A DNA stretch of 64,000 nucleotides from JBBIMS01 sp964531645 (GCA_964531645.1 CAZHEF010000006.1:1-64000); one strand, 5' to 3'; positions 1 through 8,568 are shown, counted from the stretch's first letter. Notes: generated by a model not told the origin, from the sequence alone. Made by a program: numbers and translations.

Positions 1-185
1 AATTCTTCTATGAAAGCTTGTCTTTCAGAAGGAGGAATTGAAAGAAAATTCTTTTTTTCTTCCTTTGTTATTATGTATCTAACCTTTGAAAGAAACTCTT
101 TTTCCTCCACCTTCAGATTATTTTTAATTGATGGTCCGCAGGAAAAAAGAATTAAAAGAGGAATAATTACAAAAATATTTTTCAT
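1..185 (-). CDS. GWxTD-type lipoprotein, N-terminal part (runs off window start)
   Basis: Partial gene whose start lies in the window and whose body continues past base 1. The ATG at 185 overlaps the stop codon of the upstream GWxTD gene by four bases (ATGA), so the two are translationally coupled. The first residues form a hydrophobic leader ending in a lipobox (LFSC), so the product is probably a lipoprotein. The segment YIITKEEKKNFLSIPPSER closely resembles residues 41-58 of the neighbouring protein, where the same stretch precedes the GWxTD motif. I therefore read this as a tandem paralogue. The GWxTD motif itself lies outside the window. The function of the family is not established. Confidence 0.72.
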   Translation of the reverse strand, partial: MKNIFVIIPLLILFSCGPSIKNNLKVEEKEFLSKVRYIITKEEKKNFLSIPPSERQAFIEE

Positions 186-2245
186 TTTCCTTTTAAAAGA
201 GATACTATCCTTTTTATTTCTTCCTGATTTGGATTTATCTCAAGAGATTTCTCAAAAGCAATGAGAGCATTCTCTCTATCATTAATTTTTAAATAACACT
301 CACCAATGGAATTAAGCACAGACAATTTTAATCCAAAATGGGACAAAAATTCCTTGTAAAGCTCAATGGCTTCATTATATTCGTCCAATGCATGGTAAGT
401 CATTGCAAGGAGTTCAAATATTTCAGCTTCCTTTTTCTCTCCAGTTACAAATGGAGATAGAATTTCTTTTACTTGATAAAATCTTTTCATCAAAAATAGG
501 GCTTTTGAATAACCTATTGCAAATTTTTGATTTAGAGGATTTTTGGAGTAAGCCTCTTTGAAATATTCACATGCTCTTTCAATATCACCTTTGTTAAAAT
601 ACTGAGAGGCAATAAAAAAGGGATATGTAGCGTCATCAACAGGAGGTAGAGGATCCGAGTAAATCAATGGTCTTGGGATGTAAGGAAGAGCAGATACTCC
701 AAAATCCTGCTTCTCCGAAAGCAAAATCTTTCCTTCTATGTCTTTAATCTCAATTGTAAGCTGAAAATTTCCCGATTTAAAATCTTCAAGCTTAAATGAG
801 TCATGAACAGGAAAAACTTTCTTATTTATGCTAATAGGAACTGTTTTTTCCTTAACTACACTCCCCATCTCATCTTTAAAGACAAAACATAGATTCTTAC
901 ATTTTTTAAGCTCATTTTCAGAGCCATAAATTTCAAACATTACATGAAGCACTTCAGATGCGCTAAAATTGGGTATTGGAGATAGAAATATTCTATTATT
1001 TCCTATTCTAAAGGCTTTTTTATTTTTTTCGTTAAGCTCTTCTTTTAAATTGTATCCGAGGAGAGGAGGGGTTATGGACAGACCCTCAGGAAATGAAGGA
1101 ACATTTATGTCTATGTCAACAACTGTAAATTCTTTAGAAACCACATTTTTAAAAATTAAGGAAAGTTTGTAGTTTCCTTCAACAACTGGAATCAATCCCT
1201 GAATACTCACAGGTTTTGATCTAAGCTGATTTACCTCAGCCTCAGTAAGGGTAATGGGAATCTTCCTTGTGAATTGATAAATAGTTCTCCCCTTCAAATC
1301 AGAAATTCTACCATCTATCTGAAGGAGAGTTCTATATATGCCATCCACAAGTTCCACAGAAAATTTTTTGGGCTCTATCGAGTAATGAACCAATGAAAAT
1401 CCTTTCTCTTCAGGTAGGACCTTGCAAATGGAGGAGTTTTCAATGTAATTTGCAGTATAGTCAACTTCCACAAACTCTTTATATTTTAATATTTTTTCAG
1501 CATATTCATCTTTTACCCTTTTGAAGGGGAACTTGGAAATGTTAGAAAGAAGAACTTCTGAGGCAAGGGATGGTCCAGCGAGTCCTCTTTCTTCTCCAGG
1601 AATGAGGGAAACTGCTTTGTTTGCTAACTCTGGTTTTGCTTGATAAAGAACTTTATATGCATACTCAAAATCAAGAGGGTCTCCACCTCTATACATTTCA
1701 AAGAATCTGAGAAGAGATTTAGGGCCATCTTTCACAGGACTGTAAAGTTCATAATCACTTGAGTCATCCCTTCTAAAAAAAACTACATAGAATGCGTTGG
1801 GAAGACCATATTTACCAAGTCCCTGATAGAACCAGACCTCGACGGGATAGACATCATGAAGATTATCATATCTTTCAATCTGATTGGGTTCTCCCAAGAT
1901 TATGTAAACTTTTCCTCTGTCAGTCCTCCATCCTGGAGTAGGTGAAAGCCTACCCAAATACTGGTTTGCGTAGGAAATTCTTCTGTAATGCTCATCTCTA
2001 AATTCGTTCTCTGGAGTATTTGGATCAGGGTCTCTCGCCTTCCAGAAAGCCTCGATAAATATATCTCTTTCCCTGTCACTTTCAAGCTGAAGAAAAACCT
2101 CCTTTTCCTTTGGCGTTATTATGTAGACAACATCCTCTTCAAGCCACTTTCTGTATTTATCAGGAAGAGATTTTATATCTTTCTTTTCAGAAAAGACAAG
2201 GAGCGACAGGGAAAAGAATAAAATAAAGATTAAAGACCTTCTCAT
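182..2245 (-). CDS. GWxTD domain-containing secreted protein with C-terminal TPRs
   Basis: 687 residues with an N-terminal signal peptide (hydrophobic residues 4-19). The family-defining GWxTD motif is present as GWRTD at residues 105-109, followed by a conserved segment reading GKVYIILGEP. The middle is a long beta-rich region. The last 120 residues contain tetratricopeptide-like helical repeats (YFNKGDIERACEYFKEAY, ALDEYNEAIELYKEFL, ENALIAFEKSLEINP). GWxTD proteins are periplasmic or envelope proteins of unknown biochemical role, common in Acidobacteriota-like lineages. The start follows a perfect extended -10 box by six bases and has no Shine-Dalgarno. It overlaps a second GWxTD gene by four bases. 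The family call is confident; no function can be assigned. Confidence 0.88.
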   Translation of the reverse strand: MRRSLIFILFFSLSLLVFSEKKDIKSLPDKYRKWLEEDVVYIITPKEKEVFLQLESDRERDIFIEAFWKARDPDPNTPENEFRDEHYRRISYANQYLGRLSPTPGWRTDRGKVYIILGEPNQIERYDNLHDVYPVEVWFYQGLGKYGLPNAFYVVFFRRDDSSDYELYSPVKDGPKSLLRFFEMYRGGDPLDFEYAYKVLYQAKPELANKAVSLIPGEERGLAGPSLASEVLLSNISKFPFKRVKDEYAEKILKYKEFVEVDYTANYIENSSICKVLPEEKGFSLVHYSIEPKKFSVELVDGIYRTLLQIDGRISDLKGRTIYQFTRKIPITLTEAEVNQLRSKPVSIQGLIPVVEGNYKLSLIFKNVVSKEFTVVDIDINVPSFPEGLSITPPLLGYNLKEELNEKNKKAFRIGNNRIFLSPIPNFSASEVLHVMFEIYGSENELKKCKNLCFVFKDEMGSVVKEKTVPISINKKVFPVHDSFKLEDFKSGNFQLTIEIKDIEGKILLSEKQDFGVSALPYIPRPLIYSDPLPPVDDATYPFFIASQYFNKGDIERACEYFKEAYSKNPLNQKFAIGYSKALFLMKRFYQVKEILSPFVTGEKKEAEIFELLAMTYHALDEYNEAIELYKEFLSHFGLKLSVLNSIGECYLKINDRENALIAFEKSLEINPNQEEIKRIVSLLKGK

Positions 2246-2251
2246 TTTTTA

Positions 2252-2257
2252 ATTATA
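2252..2257 (-). promoter_or_regulatory. Extended -10 box of the GWxTD operon, leaderless arrangement
   Basis: On the minus strand the sequence reads TGT-TATAAT, a perfect extended -10, ending six bases before the ATG at 2245. No good -35 is present (TTTTGA at 17 bp). Transcription would begin at or within a base or two of the start codon, and there is no Shine-Dalgarno. Confidence 0.55.
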
Positions 2258-2410
2258 ACATTTCAAAAACGAATTCAAAATATGCAAGAATAGAAGATAG
2301 AAGTCCTTTTCTGTGGTTAAGACAAAAAGAATTAAAAATCTACAAGACTTTTTTAGTAATTCATCAAGTTTTTCACCTATCTTTTTTAGAGCTTTTAAAA
2401 AATCGTTCGC

Positions 2411-2439
2411 TTGACATTTGTTTGAGATTATATTAATCA
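2411..2439 (+). promoter_or_regulatory. Possible promoter of the FadL-type porin
   Basis: A perfect TTGACA lies at 2411-2416, with AT-rich -10 candidates downstream (TATTAA 2431-2436, TAATCA 2434-2439). Spacing or match is imperfect for each. It sits about 25-50 bases before the start codon at 2463. Confidence 0.35.
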
Positions 2440-2462
2440 ATAAGAAAATTTTGGAGGTTGAT

Positions 2463-3752
2463 ATGAGGAAGTTTCTTTTTTTATTGGGTTTTTTGGCGTT
2501 AACAACAACCATTGCTATGGGAGCAGGGTTCCAGCTATTTGAAGCAGGCTCAAGGGCGACCGGTTTTGCAGGGGCATTTACCGCTCAGGCATCAGATCCA
2601 TCCGCAATTTTTTACAACCCTGCTGGTATCGCATTTCTCGATGGAAAGCAGTTCTATCTTGGCGCCACCTTTATAACGCCAAGGTCATCCTTTGAGGGTG
2701 AAAATCCATACCCTGGTGTGGGAGTGAAGGAGGAGCAGGAAGCAATGCTATTCTACCCTCCTGGAATTTACTTCGTAATGCCAATTGGCGAAAAATTGAG
2801 AATTGGAGTTGGAGTTTTTTCACCCTTCGGACTTGCTACTAAGTGGAAGAATAAAGACACATTTACAGGTCGATTTGTCTCCCAGTATGCAGATTTAAAA
2901 CATATAGCAATTAATCCTGCAATTGCTTACAGAGTAACAGATAACTTTGCCATTGGAGTCACCTTGGATTACAGAATCTCATCTGTTGCCCTTGAAAGGA
3001 ATGTTCCGCTCTTTGACCCCTTTACATTCAGTGTGAAAGATATTGCTCATTTAAAGCTCTCATCAGAATTTAAAAACACAGGTTTTGGATTTTCAGTGGG
3101 TGCTCTCTGGAAATTCAAAGAAAATTTCAATCTGGGATTATCCTACAGACATAAGGTGGAAATTGATTATGATGGTGAGGCTGAGTTTACCCAGATAAGC
3201 ACAGGAAATCCTGTCCTTGATCAACTTGTCAAACTATCAATTCCTTTTGGAAAAACTCCAGGAAAAGCAACAATTGTCTATCCCGGAATAGCATCCCTTG
3301 GATTTTCAACAACAGCATTGGAAAACTGGATATTTGAAGTTGACTTAAACTGGACTCAGTGGAGCACATACAACAAACTCCCCATAGAATTTACAGAACA
3401 TCCTGAACTGAATCCTTCAGAGGAGTCCATGAAAAAATACTATGAGGATGTTTTCTCGGTCAGGGCTGGTGCAGAGAGAAAGTTCAGTGAAAAACTATCT
3501 TTAAGATTTGGCTATGTTTTTGATAAATCACCATCTCTTTCTGAATCTGTTTCTCCAATGCTTCCCGATGCAAACAGACATGGCATAACAATCGGCTTTT
3601 CTTACAATTTCGGAAAGTTCTATATTGATGTTGCCAATATGTTCCTATTCTTTGAAAACAGATCTACAGAGGGCAAAAACACCGAAGGATACAATGGAAC
3701 CTACAAGACATTTGCAAATCTCTTTGGTATCCATTTGGGATACAAATTTTAA
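2463..3752 (+). CDS. OmpP1/FadL-family outer-membrane transport protein
   Basis: I place the start at the ATG at 2463, preceded by GGAGGT (2453-2458), rather than further upstream, giving about 429 residues. A signal peptide (residues 1-20, ending AMG) precedes the mature N-terminus. The early segment with NPAG at residues 52-55 matches the N-terminal hatch motif of the FadL/TodX family, where long-chain fatty acids and aromatic compounds cross the outer membrane. The remainder alternates short hydrophobic and polar stretches typical of a 14-strand barrel and ends on an aromatic-rich strand (HLGYKF). It lies 12 bases upstream of a secreted SGNH hydrolase in the same direction. That pairing suggests release of acyl chains followed by uptake, but the true substrate cannot be read from sequence. 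Confidence 0.88.
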   Translation: MRKFLFLLGFLALTTTIAMGAGFQLFEAGSRATGFAGAFTAQASDPSAIFYNPAGIAFLDGKQFYLGATFITPRSSFEGENPYPGVGVKEEQEAMLFYPPGIYFVMPIGEKLRIGVGVFSPFGLATKWKNKDTFTGRFVSQYADLKHIAINPAIAYRVTDNFAIGVTLDYRISSVALERNVPLFDPFTFSVKDIAHLKLSSEFKNTGFGFSVGALWKFKENFNLGLSYRHKVEIDYDGEAEFTQISTGNPVLDQLVKLSIPFGKTPGKATIVYPGIASLGFSTTALENWIFEVDLNWTQWSTYNKLPIEFTEHPELNPSEESMKKYYEDVFSVRAGAERKFSEKLSLRFGYVFDKSPSLSESVSPMLPDANRHGITIGFSYNFGKFYIDVANMFLFFENRSTEGKNTEGYNGTYKTFANLFGIHLGYKF

Positions 3753-3764
3753 AGGAGGGAAAAA

Positions 3765-5051
3765 ATGAAAAAGATACTTTCAGTTTTTTTAATTTTAATT
3801 CTCTCCACATTTCTTCTTACAGCAAGGGATTACAAGGCTGAAATAAAGAAATATGTCGCTCTTGGCGATAGCATTTCCGCTGGATACCAGGATGGCGGGC
3901 TTGTAATTGATTATCAGAATGAAAGCTTTCCAAAACTCATATCCAATCAGTTAGGAATTTCAGATTTTCAGCAACCCCTAATTTCTCAGCCAGGAATCCC
4001 TCCGGTTTTAGTAATCAAATCCCTTTATCCTTCCATTGTAATTGTCTCAAAGCCAGGTATTGGGACTCCTCTAAATCTGACTCTCCCAAGACCCTACGAC
4101 AACCTTGCTGTTCCTGGAGCAAATACTTACAACCTTCTTTCTACAATTACTGATGGCGGAGGAATGCATGACCTCATCCTGAGAGGACTTGGAACCCAGC
4201 TTCAACAGGGAATATCTTTGAAGCCTGATCTTATAACTCTATGGATTGGAAATAATGATGTTCTTAAAGCAGTTCTGGCAGGGAGAGTTATAGAAGGTGT
4301 AACATTAACTTCTTTTTCAAATTTCCAATCCTGCTACACCCAGATAATTTCAGCTTTGAAAGCTAACACATCTGCAAAAATTGTAATTGCAAACATTCCT
4401 GATGTCACATCAATCCCCTATGTAACAGCTCTACCAATTTACCTTGTAGACCCCCTTACAAGAAAACCAGTTCTTGTTGGAGGGAATCTTGTTTATCTCA
4501 TTGGTCCGAAAGGAACTCTTTCTCCAGGAGATTACATCACTTTACCCGCCTCAACTTACCTTGCTCAGGGAATTGGAATTCCTGCGGTAGCAGGAGGCAC
4601 AGGTTTACCTTTGCCAGATGAGGTTGTCCTTGACAAAGATGAAGTTTCTGCAATAAGAGCAAGAACTCAACAATTCAATGATTTTCTGAAAAGCACCGCG
4701 AGCACAAACAATATCCCCTTACTCGATGTTAACTCTTTGCTTGTGAAAGCCTCAAAAGAAGGGATTGTTGTGGGTGGTGTTAAACTGACAACAGCCTTTC
4801 TAACAGGAGGGCTCTTCAGTCTTGATGGTGCTCATCCTTCATCTTTAGGCCATGCCATTGTTGCTAATGAATTCATTAAGCTTATAAATCAGACTTACGA
4901 GTATGAAATTCCTCTGGTAAATCTTTATGATTTCATTCACAAGGAGAGGAAAAAGACGGGAAGCGCGAGTTTTATGGTCGATTTCTCAGAGCTTGAAAAA
5001 ATCATACTGGGAGAATTTTATAAGGAGTTAAGAGGTAAAGAAATAAAATAA
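3765..5051 (+). CDS. Secreted SGNH/GDSL-family hydrolase
   Basis: 428 residues with a signal peptide (residues 1-20). Block I (ALGDSISAG, Ser at about 36), block III (WIGNND, about residues 160-168) and block V (DGAHPSSLGH, about residues 355-364) give the Ser-Asp-His set of SGNH esterases. Family members hydrolyse lipids, acetylated sugars or other esters. The spacing between blocks is longer than in small GDSL esterases, as in larger bacterial lipases. An AAAGGAGG Shine-Dalgarno precedes the ATG. It follows the FadL-type porin after 12 bases, so the pair is likely one transcript. A role in lipid ester hydrolysis is inferred from this neighbour; the substrate is unknown. Confidence 0.85.
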   Translation: MKKILSVFLILILSTFLLTARDYKAEIKKYVALGDSISAGYQDGGLVIDYQNESFPKLISNQLGISDFQQPLISQPGIPPVLVIKSLYPSIVIVSKPGIGTPLNLTLPRPYDNLAVPGANTYNLLSTITDGGGMHDLILRGLGTQLQQGISLKPDLITLWIGNNDVLKAVLAGRVIEGVTLTSFSNFQSCYTQIISALKANTSAKIVIANIPDVTSIPYVTALPIYLVDPLTRKPVLVGGNLVYLIGPKGTLSPGDYITLPASTYLAQGIGIPAVAGGTGLPLPDEVVLDKDEVSAIRARTQQFNDFLKSTASTNNIPLLDVNSLLVKASKEGIVVGGVKLTTAFLTGGLFSLDGAHPSSLGHAIVANEFIKLINQTYEYEIPLVNLYDFIHKERKKTGSASFMVDFSELEKIILGEFYKELRGKEIK

Positions 5052-5443
5052 TTTAAAGAGAGTAAAACAGAACAAATAAACTATTTTCTCAAATCCAAAG
5101 TTATAATTACTTGTTCGGTTTTTCTTAGTAAAAGAGGTCAAAGATTCTTTTCCAGTTGAATTAAAATATTCGATTGTAAGAAAGAGCGAAACATAAAAGT
5201 ATGAGAAGCAATGGGCTCTTTCAATAATAAGTGTTCGCAAAGTGTAGAAGTCGATACATAGAAGAGAAGATATGTGAGGATTATTCCATAAAGAATTATT
5301 TTACCTTATTGAGAAAACTTTTTCAGAATGCTTTTTGGAAAAGGGGAAGCATTTCAAAATAATTTTATTCTTCTAAGTCAAATTTTTCATTTTTTAATCA
5401 TTAAATTGGAGACCGATTCCGGTTCTTTCTCCTTTATTATAAT
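5052..5443. other. 392-base gap between convergent genes
   Basis: No convincing gene. It holds an 8-bp inverted repeat (GAAAGAGC at 5180-5187 and GCTCTTTC at 5215-5222, loop 27) and a short weak hairpin at 5408-5432 (GGAGA/TCTCC outer, CCG/CGG inner, with a bulge) followed by TTTATTAT on the plus strand. Either might end transcription of the hydrolase gene. Open frames here are AT-rich and resemble no known protein. Confidence 0.4.
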
Positions 5444-6196
5444 TCAGAATCTGTAGCTTCCCTGTTTTATTTTTTTTCTGAAATCTTCTCCGCTCATTCT
5501 CACTGTTTTACACATCTCATAAAGTCTTGACCTGAGCCTTCTCCCTATTCTTTCTTCAAGGGTTGGTTCTCTCAAGGTTTCCTCCTCGTTGAAGTCCTGT
5601 AGAAAACCATGGCTCTCCTTTTTCTTTTTTGGGACTTCGTCAAGGAAATTCGTTGTAAATACAGTTAATTTTTTAGAATTGTATCGGGAGTTTATTATGT
5701 AAAAAAGGATTTCCTCCACCCATGGTGATGACCTTTTTGAACCAAGTTCATCAAGAACAAAAAGGTCGGCATCAAAAACAGGTCCGAGTATATCAATTTC
5801 TTCCTCAGAGGAATCGGGAGAAAATGTGCTCTGAATTTTCTGAAGGAGTTCCCTGAAATCATAGAACAAACATCTGTATCCTTTTTTTAGCAATTCTTTC
5901 ATTATTGCAACTGCAAGATGGGTCTTTCCTACCCCCGCAGGACCCATAAATAAAAGCCCAACCTCTACATCAGGAAAAACCTCAACAAATTTCTTTGATA
6001 TTTTCAGTGCATCCTCTGTTCCCTTTGTTGGCTCAAAATTGGAGAAGGAACAGTGGGAATATCTCTCTGGAATCTGGGCAGATTCCTTCAATATCTCAAT
6101 CTTATTTTGATAGAAACATTCACACCTTTTTGCATAGGAGACACCGTTCTTCTCTATAACAATCCATGTTGTCCCATCGCATTTATCACACTTCAA
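5444..6196 (-). CDS. DnaC/IstB-like AAA+ ATPase (helicase-loader type) with N-terminal zinc finger
   Basis: 250 residues. The N-terminus carries a Cys cluster (CDKC at 3-6, CEC at 25-27) as in DnaI/DnaC-like loaders. The AAA+ core has Walker A GPAGVGKT (85-92) and Walker B LFVLDE (about 145-150), followed by a sensor region (FTTN). Proteins of this group load the replicative helicase or act as IstB partners of transposases. No transposase lies beside it, and it overlaps the sigma-factor gene by four bases at its start, so a chromosomal loader role is more likely. It is the last gene of the dnaJ-hspR-sigma operon, which is an unusual place for a helicase loader. Whether it is the organism's main loader is unknown. 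Confidence 0.82.
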   Translation of the reverse strand: MKCDKCDGTTWIVIEKNGVSYAKRCECFYQNKIEILKESAQIPERYSHCSFSNFEPTKGTEDALKISKKFVEVFPDVEVGLLFMGPAGVGKTHLAVAIMKELLKKGYRCLFYDFRELLQKIQSTFSPDSSEEEIDILGPVFDADLFVLDELGSKRSSPWVEEILFYIINSRYNSKKLTVFTTNFLDEVPKKKKESHGFLQDFNEEETLREPTLEERIGRRLRSRLYEMCKTVRMSGEDFRKKIKQGSYRF

Positions 6197-7050
6197 TTTA
6201 GATAACTCCTCAACAATGATATTTTTTTATTCTCCCTTAGCTTCTCCATTGCTTTCTTTTCAATCTGTCTCACCCGCTCCTTTGAAATACCCAACATTTC
6301 CGATATTTCCTGCAGTGTCTTTGGTTTTCCATCCTCAATTCCATATCTCATCTTCAAAACTTCTCCCTCCCTTTCTTTCAAGTTAGAAAGTAATTCATTC
6401 ATGAGTTTGTTCAGACTCTCCTTCATTAAAATCTTTTCTACATCTGAATCATCTGCACCACCAACTACAAACGGAGGCTCAGATGAGGTCTCACTTTCTA
6501 TGTTAAACTGCAGTCTTTCATCCGCAACAGAAATAAGTTCTTCGATCTTTTCAGGACTCCTTTTGAGTTTAGATGCCAGCTCCTCTGTAGTTGGCTCCCT
6601 CATCAAAGTTTCTTTTAACTCCTCTTCTTTTTTTGACAGTTTTCCATAAAGATAGACATGCTTTACAGGTAATGAGAATATCCTTTTATCCCTTGCAAAA
6701 GCATTTATTATTGCCTGTCTTACCCACCACACTGCATAAGATATAAAACGGACATTACGGGATAGGTCAAATCTTAGAGCAGCTTCAATAAGAGCCAGAT
6801 TTCCTTCATTTATTAAATCTTCAAAGGAAAGTCCCATACCTCTGAATTTTTTTGCATAGTTTACAACAAATTTCAAATTGGACTCGATAATTTTTCTTAG
6901 AGCCTCCTTATCTCCTTCCAATTTGTATTTTCTCCACAACTCCTTCTCTTCCTCTGCGCTCAGGGTGGGTATTTTTGAAATCTCCCTGAGGTATTCCTTC
7001 AAACCCTCTGAGATTTCTTCATGTCTTGGGATTCTCGGTTTTGTCTTCAT
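6193..7050 (-). CDS. RpoD/RpoS-like sigma-70 family factor (group 2 type)
   Basis: 285 residues covering regions 1.2 to 4.2 without the long region 1.1 of a housekeeping sigma. Region 2 is clear: NLKFVVNYAKKFRGMGLSFE, then the region 2.3/2.4 segment with FISYAVWWVRQAI. Region 4.2 has the helix-turn-helix TLQEISEMLGISKERVRQIE. Its start overlaps the end of the hspR gene by 32 bases, and its end overlaps the DnaC-like gene by four. Linkage to dnaJ and hspR suggests a heat-stress or general-stress sigma factor, though the sequence resembles RpoD/RpoS more than RpoH. It may serve as a secondary sigma; the primary rpoD is not in this window. Confidence 0.85.
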   Translation of the reverse strand: MKTKPRIPRHEEISEGLKEYLREISKIPTLSAEEEKELWRKYKLEGDKEALRKIIESNLKFVVNYAKKFRGMGLSFEDLINEGNLALIEAALRFDLSRNVRFISYAVWWVRQAIINAFARDKRIFSLPVKHVYLYGKLSKKEEELKETLMREPTTEELASKLKRSPEKIEELISVADERLQFNIESETSSEPPFVVGGADDSDVEKILMKESLNKLMNELLSNLKEREGEVLKMRYGIEDGKPKTLQEISEMLGISKERVRQIEKKAMEKLRENKKISLLRSYLN

Positions 7051-7450
7051 GAACTATCCTCGCTATAGTCATTGAGGAAGATTTTACAATGCTACTCTTC
7101 CTCCTTTCAAATTCCTCCTCCCTTCCTTCAAAGAAATCTCTTTTTATGTATTCTAAGAATTCATTTATCTCTCTTTGCATTTGCTCCATCTTATCCCTCA
7201 TATTAAGTATAATTTCTATTCCTGCAAGATTCACTCCAAGGTCCCTTGCAAGGTTGAGAATTATTTCGAGACGCTTCAAATCCTCCTCTGTATAAATTCT
7301 TGTATTACCTTCTGTTCTACTGGGTCTTAGCAAACCTTCCCTTTCGTAAAGCCTGAGAGTCTGGGGATGTATATTATATAACTTCGAAACAGTGCTTATC
7401 ATGAAATACTTCTTTCTTTCGCCCTTTTTTGTTTCTTTCTTTTTTCTCAT
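7019..7450 (-). CDS. hspR: MerR-family heat-shock repressor, HspR type
   Basis: 143 residues. The MerR helix-turn-helix lies at about residues 17-60 (STVSKLYNIHPQTLRLYERE, then GLLRPSRTEGNTRIYTEEDL), followed by a coiled-coil dimerisation helix rich in Glu, Lys and Arg. HspR proteins lack the metal-binding loop of MerR and repress dnaK/dnaJ-type genes by binding HAIR inverted repeats, with DnaK as co-repressor. This gene follows dnaJ by only a few bases and overlaps the sigma-factor gene, so it is probably autoregulated through the dnaJ promoter, where a degenerate HAIR-like site is visible. The first 16 residues are basic, and the true start may be the internal ATG giving MISTVSK. Confidence 0.85.
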   Translation of the reverse strand: MRKKKETKKGERKKYFMISTVSKLYNIHPQTLRLYEREGLLRPSRTEGNTRIYTEEDLKRLEIILNLARDLGVNLAGIEIILNMRDKMEQMQREINEFLEYIKRDFFEGREEEFERRKSSIVKSSSMTIARIVHEDKTENPKT

Positions 7451-7456
7451 TTATCT

Positions 7457-8527
7457 TCACTCCCTTCTAACCCTCAATCTTTCATCCAGCTGTCTTAGAA
7501 GTTCCCTTATCTTCTCATCATCAGTTGGAGGAGGAACAATCCTAACCTCAACAAATTGATCTCCTCTTGTCCCAGTATCCGGTGAGGGAGCTCCTTTGCC
7601 CCTGAGTCTGAAAACCTGTCCTGAATGTGTTCCAGGAGGAATCTTCATAGTTGCTTTCCCATCAATTGTTGGAACTTCTATTTTAGCACCAAGGGCAGCT
7701 TCAGTCACACTTATATCCACTGTTATATAGATATTATTTCCCTCTCTTCTGAATATTGGATGGGGTTGAACATTCATAGTTATGTATAAATCTCCAGGCG
7801 GTCCTCCATATTTACCATCATTCCCTTTACCGGGGACTTTCAACCGACCATCGGAAACTCCTGCAGGAATTCGAACTTTTATATTTTCCAGGGAATCAAC
7901 ATAACCTGTCCCATTGCATCGGAAGCACAATTCTTCAGGGATTGTCCCCTTTCCATCACAGGTTGAACAGATTGTAGCGAATCTCATAAAGCCGTGCTGT
8001 GTATGGGATTTTCCTGTTCCCTTGCAACTCGGGCATATCCTTCTTCCTTTACCCTTCTCAAATCCAAGACCTCCACAAACAGGACAGGTTACCTTTCTCG
8101 TTATCCTGACAGGAGCAGTTACTCCTCTTATAGCATCTTCAAAACTTAATGTTAAAGAGTAATGAATATCACTCCCTTTTTGCGGGGTTTCCTTTTCCTT
8201 TCTTCCCCTGAAGAAACTCTCAAAAAACTCTCTGAAGGGAGAAGTGCCAAATTCTGAGAAATCAAATCCCTCAAACCCGACCCGGAAATTGAAATCTCCG
8301 GTCTGGAAAGTCTCTCCCACTCTTCCAGTTCTATCGTATTCAGCTCTTTTCTTTGGGTCTGAAAGAACATCGTAAGCTTCCTGGATCTCCCTGAATTTTG
8401 CCTCAGCCTCTTTGTCTCCAGGATTCAAATCAGGATGGTATTTTCTTGCAAGTTTTCTGTAGGCTTTTTTAATCTCATTTAGGGTCGCTTTTCTATCAAC
8501 CCCAAGAATCTGATAATAATCCTTCAT
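7457..8527 (-). CDS. dnaJ: Chaperone DnaJ (Hsp40)
   Basis: 356 residues from the ATG at 8527, which gives the canonical N-terminus MKDYYQILGV; the in-frame TTG three codons upstream lies next to the -10 box and is unlikely. J domain with HPD at 31-33, Gly/Phe-rich linker (residues 75-110), then four CxxCxGxG zinc-binding repeats (CPVCGGLG, CPSCKGTG, CSTCDGKG, CFRCNGTG) and the C-terminal substrate-binding domains. It stimulates DnaK ATPase and binds unfolded clients. dnaK and grpE are not in the window. It heads the dnaJ-hspR-sigma-DnaC-like operon. There is no Shine-Dalgarno, and the promoter predicts a leader of only one or two bases. Confidence 0.93.
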   Translation of the reverse strand: MKDYYQILGVDRKATLNEIKKAYRKLARKYHPDLNPGDKEAEAKFREIQEAYDVLSDPKKRAEYDRTGRVGETFQTGDFNFRVGFEGFDFSEFGTSPFREFFESFFRGRKEKETPQKGSDIHYSLTLSFEDAIRGVTAPVRITRKVTCPVCGGLGFEKGKGRRICPSCKGTGKSHTQHGFMRFATICSTCDGKGTIPEELCFRCNGTGYVDSLENIKVRIPAGVSDGRLKVPGKGNDGKYGGPPGDLYITMNVQPHPIFRREGNNIYITVDISVTEAALGAKIEVPTIDGKATMKIPPGTHSGQVFRLRGKGAPSPDTGTRGDQFVEVRIVPPPTDDEKIRELLRQLDERLRVRRE

Positions 8528-8535
8528 ACAATTCA

Positions 8536-8564
8536 ATTTTAATCTTTTAGTCTAATATTGTCAA
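8536..8564 (-). promoter_or_regulatory. Promoter of dnaJ (TTGACA-N17-TAAAAT), leaderless
   Basis: On the minus strand, TTGACA lies at 8559-8564 and TAAAAT at 8536-8541 with a 17-bp spacer. This is a near-consensus sigma-70 promoter. The start codon at 8527 is eight bases beyond the -10, so the predicted transcript begins one or two bases before the ATG. Confidence 0.7.
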
Positions 8565-8568
8565 GATT
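8541..8568 (-). promoter_or_regulatory. Candidate HspR operator (degenerate HAIR element) over the dnaJ promoter
   Basis: The minus strand reads CTTGACA-N7-ACTAAAA at 8545-8565, matching the HAIR consensus CTTGAGT-N7-ACTCAAG at 5 of 7 bases in each half with the right spacing. It is flanked by a perfect 6-bp inverted repeat (AATCTT/AAGATT, N16). It overlaps the -35 and spacer, where a repressor would block polymerase. HspR being encoded downstream supports the idea. The match is imperfect. Confidence 0.4.

Noticed and set aside
5028..5240. 70-codon open frame between the SGNH hydrolase and the DnaC-like gene
   Set aside because: Phe/Tyr-rich, overlaps the hydrolase stop, has no ribosome-binding site and no family match.
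5444..6196. DnaC-like gene as an IstB helper of a transposon
   Set aside because: No IstA or other transposase adjacent; it is embedded in the dnaJ-hspR-sigma operon by a 4-base overlap.
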